A DNA stretch of 7,683 nt, taken from assembly GCA_001805125.1 (NCBI GenBank), contig MHEF01000119.1, forward strand, positions 1 through 7,683, given 5' to 3'. The stretch is from Nitrospirae bacterium RBG_13_39_12. Its GTDB lineage: Bacteria > Nitrospirota > Thermodesulfovibrionia > Thermodesulfovibrionales > SM23-35. Below, piece by piece: positions 1 to 6,779 of this stretch; position 1 is the stretch's first letter; the number at the start of each line of letters is the position of its first letter. The notes beneath the pieces were generated by a model. That model saw only the letters and a list, made by a program, of their open reading frames with translations. It made no database searches and had not been told where the DNA came from. Position numbers and translations under genes: made by a program.

Positions 1-2
1 AT

Positions 3-611
3 GCTGAGGGGAAAGTCACCGGTATAGAGGAGTTTATAAAATCAACAGATCTTGAAAAATTGCCTTCGAGATACAAGAAAGCGATAGAGCAGGCAGTAAC
101 ATTGTTCCAGTTCTTTGAGAAAAAAGAGGGCATGTCCTTTGCCCCGGTATTTACTCCTTTGCTCGGTCCTCTTGACGAGTCAGCAAAAGGTCTTATTAAT
201 GAACTTTTGTTGCCTCTAATGCCAAGCATACCGGCAGAACAAAAAGCCTTTTTTGAGCCATATTACGGGACATTGAAAAAAAGCGACATCGAATGGTTAA
301 ACAGACATGCAAGCAATTTGAGAAGAACGCTTGTTTTCAAAAATGGACTGTGGCCTTCAGGTCTCCTATTATTTTGTTTAGACTATTGTAGAATGGCGAA
401 ATATGAGGTTGGTGGAGTTTTTGAGTCCATAAAGAAGAGCTTTGCACAATTCAATAAAACTGATCTATTAGACACAGTTAAAGCCATAACTGATTTCAGG
501 AATAACTATATTGCACACCAGGAAAAGGAGCTGACAGATATTAATATCGCCAGAGAAGGGCTGATTGCATGGGTAATGGGGATATTTAAGATTTATTTTA
601 CACATCATTGA
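3..611 (+). CDS. 3' part of an unrecognised gene with a HEPN-type RNxxxxH motif
   Basis: The frame is open to the left edge, so the start lies outside the window. A TTG at position 60 is in frame but has no ribosome binding site, and the codons before it (from position 3) read as normal protein. The visible part is 202 residues, rich in predicted helix, with no signal peptide or membrane segment. Near its end is R-N-N-Y-I-A-H (bases 498-518), matching the R-[N/D/H]-x4-H signature of HEPN domains, which are often ribonucleases in toxin-antitoxin and defence proteins. The surrounding 'FRN.Y.AHQEKELTD' style recalls C-terminal segments of large DEAD/DEAH-type restriction or helicase proteins; that is from memory and unverified. 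It stops at TGA 609-611, 142 bp before the envelope cluster, and shows no link to it. Coding is clear; function is not established. Confidence 0.8.
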   Translation, partial: AEGKVTGIEEFIKSTDLEKLPSRYKKAIEQAVTLFQFFEKKEGMSFAPVFTPLLGPLDESAKGLINELLLPLMPSIPAEQKAFFEPYYGTLKKSDIEWLNRHASNLRRTLVFKNGLWPSGLLLFCLDYCRMAKYEVGGVFESIKKSFAQFNKTDLLDTVKAITDFRNNYIAHQEKELTDINIAREGLIAWVMGIFKIYFTHH

Positions 612-679
612 ATAGGCCAAATCCGCCTTAATTGCCTTAACCCTTGAATACTAACCGATCCTTTCTGCTCAACTTTAGC

Positions 680-710
680 TTGAAATCAAATGATTCTGTT
701 ATTATATAAA
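680..710 (+). promoter_or_regulatory. Candidate sigma70-type promoter for the amidase cluster
   Basis: TTGAAA (680-685) serves as a possible -35. Several -10 choices overlap downstream: TATATA (703-708) at 17-bp spacing, TATAAA (705-710) at 19 bp, or an extended TG-T-TATTAT (697-705) that would need little -35. Transcription would start near 712-717, leaving a leader of about 40 nt before the TTG start at 754. It lies in the gap between the unrelated left-edge gene and the envelope genes, where a promoter is expected. The region is AT-rich, so chance matches are possible. Confidence 0.45.
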
Positions 711-753
711 TTACAAACATTGCCAAATTTAAAATTATAGAAAGGCTGTTTTA

Positions 754-1698
754 TTGAAAAAGATATTTCTTATTTTTTTATCTATGTCGCTGCTTATGGT
801 GGGTTCCCTCTCCGCACAGCAGGGGAAAGAGGTCAGGGTAAGGTTCAGCAAGCAGGAAAGCTTGACGCGTATTGTGCTTGAGGCTGAGGATTCATTAGTT
901 AATAATTCAAAAATTACTTCCTCACCTTTAAAAATAACTGTGTCATTTCCTGACCCATTCACTGTATCAGTACAAAATGGACTACCATTCAAAATATCGA
1001 CAAAAGATAAATTATTAATAATAAATCTTTCAGAGGAAAGTGCGACCAAATTCTTCAGACTTTCCTCTCCGGCAAGGCTTGTATTCGATATTCAGGGTAA
1101 TGATACCTATACAGATATTCAATCAGTATCAGTCTTTTCCAAGGTCTTTGTGATAGATCCGGGACACGGTGGCTATGATTTTGGAATAACCTCCGGAGAT
1201 GTGAATGAAAAAGATACCGGCATGAGCATAGCGAAAGACTTAGGCTCAACCCTTTCAAAGAAAGGCAAAAAGGTATTTCTCACGCGCAGGGTTGATCAAT
1301 ATATGTCGCTTGCTGACAGAATCAAATTTATTAACCAGAAAAGTCCGGACATATTTATAAGTCTGCATTCTTCAATGTCCGAGAATTTTATTGTTTACAG
1401 TCCTAAACTTGAAGAACAAGGCACTAACGAAATAGCTGACTTTTACAAACTTTCTTCAAAACAAAAAAAATACATCGAGAAAAGCAAGTTTCTTTCGGAT
1501 AGTATTAGAAAAGCGATAAAAGATGAATTCAATTTAGATGTAGTTCGAAGAGAAATGCCTCTTCCCATACTCAATTCTGTAGGAGCGCCTTCTGTTTTAA
1601 TCGAGCTCCCTTCCCCGAAATTTCTGGTTTATGACCAACAGACACTGGCAAGAATCAAAAATTCAATTATCTACGGTATCGCTTTATATGATCAGTAA
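754..1698 (+). CDS. Secreted N-acetylmuramoyl-L-alanine amidase (AMIN + Amidase_3)
   Basis: This is a zinc-dependent amidase that cuts the bond between N-acetylmuramic acid and the stem peptide, acting in the periplasm on peptidoglycan during cell separation or turnover. Residues 1-21 form a signal peptide (KK, then a hydrophobic stretch, cleavage near SLSA-QQ). An AMIN-type domain follows (about 27-118, ending in PARLVFDIQG), which usually targets the enzyme to the envelope. The Amidase_3 domain (about 131-312) keeps the expected zinc ligands and catalytic acid: His138 in DPGHGG, Glu152 in NEKD, His205 in SLHSS, Glu284 in VLIELPSP. The region after His205 is short and shows no clear AmiB/AmiC-like regulatory insertion. 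The 314 residues are compact, with no LysM or SPOR domain. The start is TTG, supported by AGAAAGG at 739-745 and by the signal peptide beginning exactly there. It leads the envelope cluster; the next gene is 60 nt downstream. Confidence 0.92.
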   Translation: MKKIFLIFLSMSLLMVGSLSAQQGKEVRVRFSKQESLTRIVLEAEDSLVNNSKITSSPLKITVSFPDPFTVSVQNGLPFKISTKDKLLIINLSEESATKFFRLSSPARLVFDIQGNDTYTDIQSVSVFSKVFVIDPGHGGYDFGITSGDVNEKDTGMSIAKDLGSTLSKKGKKVFLTRRVDQYMSLADRIKFINQKSPDIFISLHSSMSENFIVYSPKLEEQGTNEIADFYKLSSKQKKYIEKSKFLSDSIRKAIKDEFNLDVVRREMPLPILNSVGAPSVLIELPSPKFLVYDQQTLARIKNSIIYGIALYDQ

Positions 1699-1758
1699 CA
1701 AATAATGAAACTTATAAAATAAGAGAAAAATACATGGGAAATTATAATATATTTTGAT

Positions 1759-2322
1759 ATGGATAACAGGAGACTATCAGGTTTTATATTTCTGATTTTA
1801 CTTTTTATAGTAGGTGTTGTAGCCGGATATGTATATTTCGTAAAGGTTTTTTACAAAGGAAGTCATGCATTAAAGAATGCTGAGACGTCGAATATAACCG
1901 AGGACTTTTTTTCTTTGAGGATTTATTATCCCTCAGGTGATGGACTTCAGATGGAGGAGAAAAGGCTTCCGAGGAGAACCGCGCAGATTGCGATTGCAGA
2001 GGCTACAGTAGAAGAGTTCCTCAAAGGACCTTCAAGTGGAATAACATCGGGTATATCCAAAAATGTTAAGCTTCTTGGTATTTACAAAGATATAGATGGA
2101 ATTTTCTATGTTGATTTATCAGACGAGTTCAGAAGGAATTTTCAGGGGGATGCCTTTGCAGAAATTTTGCTTCTTAAAGGTTTGTATAAGAGCCTTATTT
2201 CAAATATGGATGACATCCAGGATTTGAAGGTTTTAATAGAAGGGAATGAAATAGAAACACTTGGAGGTCATTTCTATCTCTTATATCCTCTAAAAGATAT
2301 GGTTTCCCCTGAATTTTACTAA
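1759..2322 (+). CDS. Membrane-anchored GerMN-domain protein
   Basis: The 187 residues begin with a basic tip (MDNRR) and one membrane segment (about 8-29), so the rest should lie outside the cytoplasmic membrane. Residues about 50-177 resemble the GerMN (sporulation/spore germination) domain: a VEEFLKGP segment, then FYVDLSDEF, then a helix with AEILLLKGLY, and the closing ETLGGH..LLYPL pattern. In Bacillus, GerM is a lipoprotein needed for normal sporulation and germination; single-domain versions in non-sporulating bacteria have no settled role, and a peptidoglycan or envelope function is inferred here from the flanking amidase and murI. There is no lipobox cysteine. ATG 1759 is the only usual start codon in this frame after the stop at 1720-1722. 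It lacks a good Shine-Dalgarno sequence, while TATAAT (1743-1748) sits 10 nt upstream without a recognisable -35 box. Confidence 0.85.
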   Translation: MDNRRLSGFIFLILLFIVGVVAGYVYFVKVFYKGSHALKNAETSNITEDFFSLRIYYPSGDGLQMEEKRLPRRTAQIAIAEATVEEFLKGPSSGITSGISKNVKLLGIYKDIDGIFYVDLSDEFRRNFQGDAFAEILLLKGLYKSLISNMDDIQDLKVLIEGNEIETLGGHFYLLYPLKDMVSPEFY

Positions 2323-2415
2323 GTTTATAGGTTTCTTTAAGTTAAAAGACAGAAGAAAGGAAAATAATTATCCGGATGAACTGTGGAAAATATTTTGATT
2401 ATAACGGGGTCTCTT

Positions 2416-3225
2416 ATGAATAAAAGAAACCGGCCAATTGGTGTCTTTGACTCAGGGATAGGCGGACTAACGGTTTTGAAAGAGATTATAAAAGAAATGC
2501 CTGATGAAAGCACAATTTATCTTGGAGATACTGCAAGGGTTCCATACGGTATAAGGTCTCCTGAGATTGTTACCAGATATTCACTCGAAAACACAAAATT
2601 TCTCTTTTCAAAAGACATTAAAATTCTTGTAGTGGCCTGTAATACCGCTTCATCTATAAGCCTGGACGCAATTAAAAACAGTGTTTCTATTCCTGTCATA
2701 GGGGTTATTGAACCTGGAGCAAAGGCTGCTGTCAGAGCTACAAGTAATAAGAAAATCGGTGTTATAGGAACCGAGGCAACTGTAAAAAGTAATTCTTATA
2801 CAAAAGCAATCAAGGGTATTGATAGAAGTATAGAGGTATTTAGCTGTTCCTGTCCCCTGTTTGTGCCGCTTGTAGAAGAAGGCTGGACAGAAGGAGAAAT
2901 TGCTTCCCTTACCGCCAAACGTTATCTCGATGGGTTAAAGGGTAAAGGCATAGACACCCTTGTACTGGGATGTACTCATTACCCTTTACTGAAAAAGGTT
3001 ATTGCCCGGGTTATGGGTAAAGGTATCAGACTAATAGATTCTGCAGTTGAAATATCACATGAGATTAAAACAATTCTTAATGTTAATAATTTAAACAGGG
3101 AACAAAAGGGAGCGACCCTGAGGGAGTTTTATGCAACTGATTCGCCTGAAAGATTTTTAAAAGTTTGCGAGAATTTTCTTGGGCAAAAGATAGGGCATAT
3201 TGAGAAAATAGCGGTCGGCAGTTAA
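2416..3225 (+). CDS. murI: Glutamate racemase MurI
   Basis: It interconverts L- and D-glutamate in the cytoplasm, without a cofactor, to supply D-glutamate for UDP-MurNAc-peptide synthesis. Counting from ATG 2416 the protein is 269 residues, normal for the family. The N-terminal PIGVFDSGIGGLTVL carries the active-site Asp12; the two catalytic cysteines are Cys75 in VACNTAS and Cys186 in LGCTHYPLL. GDTARVPYG and the TEATVKS segment are also typical. I chose ATG 2416 because family members usually begin a few residues before PIGVFDSG, and GGGG (2406-2409) lies 6 nt upstream. An in-frame GTG at 2383 would add 11 residues (MENILIITGSL) and cannot be excluded. It follows the GerMN gene and precedes rph. 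Confidence 0.96.
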   Translation: MNKRNRPIGVFDSGIGGLTVLKEIIKEMPDESTIYLGDTARVPYGIRSPEIVTRYSLENTKFLFSKDIKILVVACNTASSISLDAIKNSVSIPVIGVIEPGAKAAVRATSNKKIGVIGTEATVKSNSYTKAIKGIDRSIEVFSCSCPLFVPLVEEGWTEGEIASLTAKRYLDGLKGKGIDTLVLGCTHYPLLKKVIARVMGKGIRLIDSAVEISHEIKTILNVNNLNREQKGATLREFYATDSPERFLKVCENFLGQKIGHIEKIAVGS

Positions 3226-3283
3226 TATAAGTGTCAATGTAATAGTATTCAATTATTCAGATTATATAAAGATTGGAGGACAG

Positions 3284-4015
3284 ATGAGACCTGATGGCAG
3301 GAAAAAAAATGAGATCCGCAATGTGAAGGTTAACAGGAATTTCATAGGTAATGCTGATGGCTCAGTACTGATCTCGATGGGAAAGACAAAAGTTATATGT
3401 ACTGCCTCTATAGAAGACAAGGTGCCTATTTTCCTGAAAGATCAGAAAAAAGGATGGATAACAGCAGAATACTCTATGCTTCCGAGATCTACTCAAACCC
3501 GAATGACAAGAGAATCCAGCACAGGCAGGATCAGTGGCAGAACTCATGAGATTCAAAGGCTTATAGGCAGGGCTCTCAGATCTGTTGTTGACCTGTCGAC
3601 TTTAGGTGAAAGGACAATATGGATAGACTGTGATGTTATCCAGGCAGATGGAGGTACAAGGACAGCAGCAATAACAGGGGCTTTCATATGTTTATCAGAT
3701 GCATTGAAATACGCACTAAGAAATGGGCTTATTGAGAAAACACCTCTTAAGGACTATCTTGCGGCTATCAGCGTTGGAATTGTTAATGGCGAGCCCTTGA
3801 TTGATCTTTGTTATTCAGAAGACTCGATGGCCGAGGTAGACATGAATGTAGTAATGACAGGAAGCGGTAAACTTGTTGAAATACAGGGAACAGCAGAGGG
3901 AATACCTTTTTCAAAAGATGCACTTAACAGTCTTATAAAACTCGCTGAGGAAGGTATAAAATACCTGATAAACATTCAGAAAAGTCTAATAGAAGGTGAA
4001 GCAATCAGTTACTGA
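3284..4015 (+). CDS. rph: Ribonuclease PH
   Basis: This is a phosphate-dependent 3'-to-5' exoribonuclease that trims extra nucleotides from tRNA precursor 3' ends and normally works as a hexameric ring. The 243 residues match the usual length (about 240). The N-terminal MRPDGRK, the ITAEYSMLPRST block and ISGRTHEIQRLIGRALR (Arg86) are diagnostic. GGTRTAAITG holds Arg126, a phosphate-binding residue, and SEDSMAEVDMN holds the acidic pair Asp180 and Asp186. All the residues I know to be important are present. GGAGGA at 3275-3280 is the clearest ribosome binding site in the window, although close to ATG 3284. In many bacteria rph is followed by an XTP/dITP pyrophosphatase gene (rdgB); here ftsH follows directly. 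The murI-gerM-rph association matches the Bacillus racE-ysmB-gerM-rph neighbourhood. Confidence 0.97.
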   Translation: MRPDGRKKNEIRNVKVNRNFIGNADGSVLISMGKTKVICTASIEDKVPIFLKDQKKGWITAEYSMLPRSTQTRMTRESSTGRISGRTHEIQRLIGRALRSVVDLSTLGERTIWIDCDVIQADGGTRTAAITGAFICLSDALKYALRNGLIEKTPLKDYLAAISVGIVNGEPLIDLCYSEDSMAEVDMNVVMTGSGKLVEIQGTAEGIPFSKDALNSLIKLAEEGIKYLINIQKSLIEGEAISY

Positions 4016-4036
4016 AACTGAAAAAGCTGATTCAGT
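4011..4036. repeat. Tandem ACTGAA plus inverted TTCAGT over the ftsH promoter
   Basis: ACTGAA occurs twice head to tail (4011-4016 and 4017-4022) and its inverse TTCAGT lies at 4031-4036, leaving an 8-nt loop for the inner pair. It overlaps the rph stop codon and the candidate -35 box and spacer. The stem is only 6 bp and has no run of T after it, so it does not look like an intrinsic terminator. It could be an operator or simply chance. Confidence 0.25.
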
Positions 4037-4046
4037 ATGGTAAAAT
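4018..4046 (+). promoter_or_regulatory. Candidate extended -10 promoter for ftsH-folP
   Basis: CTGAAA (4018-4023, four of six matches to TTGACA) and TAAAAT (4041-4046, five of six matches to TATAAT) are 17 bp apart, and a TG at 4038-4039 makes an extended -10. Transcription would begin near 4053, just before the AGGTGA ribosome binding site (4055-4060) and the ftsH ATG at 4064, giving a leader of only about 11 nt. The -35 box sits just past the rph stop codon. Confidence 0.5.
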
Positions 4047-4063
4047 AGTAATTCAGGTGAATT

Positions 4064-5872
4064 ATGAACGTTTATAGAAGTCTATTTGTATGGCTATTAA
4101 TCGGAGTTATGATGATACTCCTTTTCAATCTTCTAAGCTCACCCAAGAAGACAGAACAGGAGATGATATTCTCTGAATTTATGACCAGACTTGAGTCAGG
4201 CGAAATACACGAAGTTACAATAAAAGGGAGTTCCATAACAGGCCAGTTAACAGACGGTAAGAAGTTCAAAACATATACAGCAGAATATCCTGATCTTGTA
4301 AAGATTTTAAGAGATAAAAATGTAAGAATTACCGCTAAGCCGGAAGAGCAGAATCCCTGGTACTGGAATCTCATTTTCTCATGGGGACCTATAATACTTC
4401 TTGCTGCTATATGGATTTTCTTCATGCGACAGATGCAGACAGGCGGCAATAAAGCATTATCTTTCGGCAAAGCAAGAGCAAAATTAGTCTCTGAAAAATC
4501 AGTAAAGATAACTTTTGCCGATGTCGCTGGAATAGAAGAAGCAAAAGCAGAGGTCCAGGAGGTTATTGATTTTCTTAAGGATCCACAAAAATTTCAGAAG
4601 CTCGGTGGAAAAATCCCTAAAGGCGTACTATTGGTCGGTGCACCAGGCACGGGCAAAACCCTCCTTGCGAGGGCGATTGCAGGTGAAGCAGGCGTGCCAT
4701 TCTTTTCCATATCAGGCTCTGATTTTGTAGAGATGTTTGTTGGAGTTGGTGCGTCGAGGGTCAGGGATTTATTCGATCAGGCAAAGAAAACTTCCCCTTG
4801 TATTATTTTTATTGATGAAATAGATGCAGTAGGCCGCCACAGGGGAGCTGGTCTTGGCGGAGGTCATGATGAACGTGAGCAGACGCTTAACCAACTCCTC
4901 GTGGAAATGGACGGGTTCGAAAGCAACCAGGGAGTTATTATCCTTGCAGCTACAAACAGGCCTGATGTCCTTGACCCAGCGCTTCTCAGACCGGGACGAT
5001 TCGACAGACAGGTAATTGTGCCTCAACCTGATGTTAAGGGAAGGCTTGAAATAATAAAGGTTCATACAAGAAACATACCGTTTGACGACACGGTCGATCT
5101 TGAAAAAATAGCACGTGGAACTCCCGGGTTTTCCGGCGCTGACCTTGAAAACCTTGTGAATGAAGCAGCCTTGCTTGCGGCAAGGAAATCAAAGACCAAG
5201 GTCGAGATGTCTGATTTCGAGGCGGCAAAAGACAAGGTGCTGATGGGCGTCGAAAGAAAAAGCATGATTATCAGTGATTCGGAAAAGAAGAACACTGCCT
5301 ATCACGAGGCAGGACATACACTCGTTGCCAAACTAACACCCGGAACTGATCCAATACACAAGGTCAGCATTATTCCAAGAGGAAGGGCTCTCGGAGTTAC
5401 TCAGCAACTGCCTTTAGATGACAGGTATACTTATTCTAAAGACTATCTTATGAAGGCTCTCTCGGTCTTTCTCGGAGGCAGGGCTGCAGAGGAGATCGCA
5501 CTGAAACATACTACCACAGGTGCCGGCAACGACCTTGAACGGGCAACAGATCTTGCAAGAAAAATGGTCACAGAATGGGGCATGTCAGAAAAGCTCGGAC
5601 CCCTTACATTCGGGAAAAAAGACGAACAGATCTTCCTGGGCAAGGAAATTGTTAAACACAAAGATTACAGCGAAAAGACCGCAATTGACATAGATGAAGA
5701 AGTAAAGAGGATAGTAATTGAGGCATATAATACATCCAAATCCCTCCTGGAAGAAAACCAGGACCTTCTTGATGCCTTCGCAGGAGCGCTCCTTGAAAAG
5801 GAGACCATGGACGGTGCTGAGATAGATGCACTAATCCAGGAAGTAGCGTCAAAAAGGACAGTTAAGGTTTGA
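4064..5872 (+). CDS. ftsH: ATP-dependent membrane zinc metalloprotease FtsH
   Basis: This hexameric AAA+ protease of the cytoplasmic membrane degrades damaged membrane proteins and some short-lived regulators. The 602 residues are full length. Two membrane segments (about 8-24 and 103-121) flank a small outer domain. The AAA domain carries Walker A GAPGTGKT (192-199), the pore motif FVG (225-227), Walker B IIFIDEID (247-254) and the second region of homology with arginine fingers Arg312 and Arg315. The protease domain has HEAGH (414-418) and the third zinc ligand Asp490 in GAGNDLERAT. A short acidic C-terminal helix region ends in KRTVKV. The start is supported by AGGTGA (4055-4060). The stop codon overlaps the folP start. 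ftsH-folP adjacency is widespread, including in E. coli. No key residue is missing. Confidence 0.98.
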   Translation: MNVYRSLFVWLLIGVMMILLFNLLSSPKKTEQEMIFSEFMTRLESGEIHEVTIKGSSITGQLTDGKKFKTYTAEYPDLVKILRDKNVRITAKPEEQNPWYWNLIFSWGPIILLAAIWIFFMRQMQTGGNKALSFGKARAKLVSEKSVKITFADVAGIEEAKAEVQEVIDFLKDPQKFQKLGGKIPKGVLLVGAPGTGKTLLARAIAGEAGVPFFSISGSDFVEMFVGVGASRVRDLFDQAKKTSPCIIFIDEIDAVGRHRGAGLGGGHDEREQTLNQLLVEMDGFESNQGVIILAATNRPDVLDPALLRPGRFDRQVIVPQPDVKGRLEIIKVHTRNIPFDDTVDLEKIARGTPGFSGADLENLVNEAALLAARKSKTKVEMSDFEAAKDKVLMGVERKSMIISDSEKKNTAYHEAGHTLVAKLTPGTDPIHKVSIIPRGRALGVTQQLPLDDRYTYSKDYLMKALSVFLGGRAAEEIALKHTTTGAGNDLERATDLARKMVTEWGMSEKLGPLTFGKKDEQIFLGKEIVKHKDYSEKTAIDIDEEVKRIVIEAYNTSKSLLEENQDLLDAFAGALLEKETMDGAEIDALIQEVASKRTVKV

Positions 5873-6720
5873 GGCTTTCCTGGGCAAATTTCTCTTTAGA
5901 CATTTCTAAAAAGACCTGCGTCATGGGGATCCTGAATGTAACACAGGATTCCTTTTCCGACGGCGGATTGTATTTTGATAAGTCCGCAGCAATAAAAAGG
6001 GCTCACCAGATGGTTGAGGAAGGCGCTGATATCATTGATATCGGAGGTGAATCAACAAGGCCGGGCTCAGAACCTATAACCATTGAAGAAGAATTAAGGC
6101 GCACAATCCCTGTTATCGAAGCACTTGCAAAGGGAATTAATGTCCCGATATCTATTGATACATATAAATCAGAAGTAGCGAAAAGGGCACTCGATGCCGG
6201 TGCGTCTATGGTAAATGATATCAGCGGATTGAGATTCGACCCGAAAATGCCGGAGGTTGTCTCTCAATATAATGTGCCGGTTATAATCATGCATATAAAG
6301 GGAACACCAAAAGATATGCAGCAGAACACTGTATACGGGGATTTGATATCCGAGATACTGGATTATCTGGGAGACAGCATAAGAGTGGCATTGAAATCAG
6401 GAGTATCAGAGGATAAGATCATCATTGACCCTGGCATAGGTTTTGGAAAAACATTCGAACACAATCTCGAGATCATCCATGATCTTAGAAAATTTTCTTC
6501 GCTGGAGAAACCGATTCTCATAGGACCATCAAGAAAGGCATTTATCGGGAAGATTCTTGGTGAAGCGGCTACCGGAGAAAGGCTTGAAGGGACAGCAGCA
6601 GCTGTTGCCATATCAATAATGAACGGTGCAAACATAATAAGAGTTCATGATGTAAAAGAAATGTTCAGAGTCGCAAGGGTTGCTGATGCCATTAAGAACC
6701 TTGAAATTGCTGACTTCTGA
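5869..6720 (+). CDS. folP: Dihydropteroate synthase
   Basis: It condenses 6-hydroxymethyl-dihydropterin pyrophosphate with p-aminobenzoate to dihydropteroate in folate synthesis; it is the target of sulfonamides. The 283 residues cover the whole TIM barrel: MGILNVT.DSFSDGG (19-33), IDIGGESTRPGSEPI (56-70), SIDT (95-98), MVNDISGL (114-121), IIDPGIGFGKT (185-195), GPSRKAFIG (219-227) and the final IIRVHDV (256-262). Two positions differ from the usual sequence: Gln26 replaces the common proline of NVTPDSF, and Ala224 replaces the common serine of SRKS. The metal/pterin-site residues Asn23, Asp97, Asn116, Asp188, Lys223, Arg259 and His260 are present. I chose the TTG start at 5869 because it overlaps the ftsH stop (TTGA), has AAGGA at 5854-5858, and supplies the normal N-terminal strand; the later ATG at 5923 would remove it. 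Translational coupling to ftsH is likely. Confidence 0.96.
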   Translation: MRLSWANFSLDISKKTCVMGILNVTQDSFSDGGLYFDKSAAIKRAHQMVEEGADIIDIGGESTRPGSEPITIEEELRRTIPVIEALAKGINVPISIDTYKSEVAKRALDAGASMVNDISGLRFDPKMPEVVSQYNVPVIIMHIKGTPKDMQQNTVYGDLISEILDYLGDSIRVALKSGVSEDKIIIDPGIGFGKTFEHNLEIIHDLRKFSSLEKPILIGPSRKAFIGKILGEAATGERLEGTAAAVAISIMNGANIIRVHDVKEMFRVARVADAIKNLEIADF

Positions 6721-6741
6721 AGATCTCTTAAAAATAAAATA

Positions 6742-6770
6742 TTGTCAGCCTTAAAATCTTAACGTAAAAT
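6742..6770 (+). promoter_or_regulatory. Candidate sigma70-type promoter for the phosphatase gene
   Basis: TTGTCA (6742-6747, five of six matches to TTGACA) and TAAAAT (6765-6770, five of six matches to TATAAT) are separated by exactly 17 bp. It is the best-looking promoter in the window. Transcription would begin about 6777-6780, at or within 3 nt of the ATG at 6780, so the mRNA would have essentially no leader. This agrees with the absence of any Shine-Dalgarno sequence before that ATG. Confidence 0.55.
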
Positions 6771-6779
6771 AATTTCAAC

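Noticed and set aside
612..753. Small RNA, tRNA or terminator after the left-edge gene
   Set aside because: I see no cloverleaf, no stable GC-rich stem and no T-run; only the promoter-like sequence at 680-710 stands out.
3261..3270. ATTATATAAA before rph, identical to the bases at 701-710
   Set aside because: It could be a -10 box, but no -35 match lies at proper spacing and such AT-rich decamers recur by chance.
6720..6779. Terminator between folP and the phosphatase gene
   Set aside because: The gap has partial AAGAT/ATCTT symmetry and repeated CTTAAAA, but no GC-rich stem followed by a T run.
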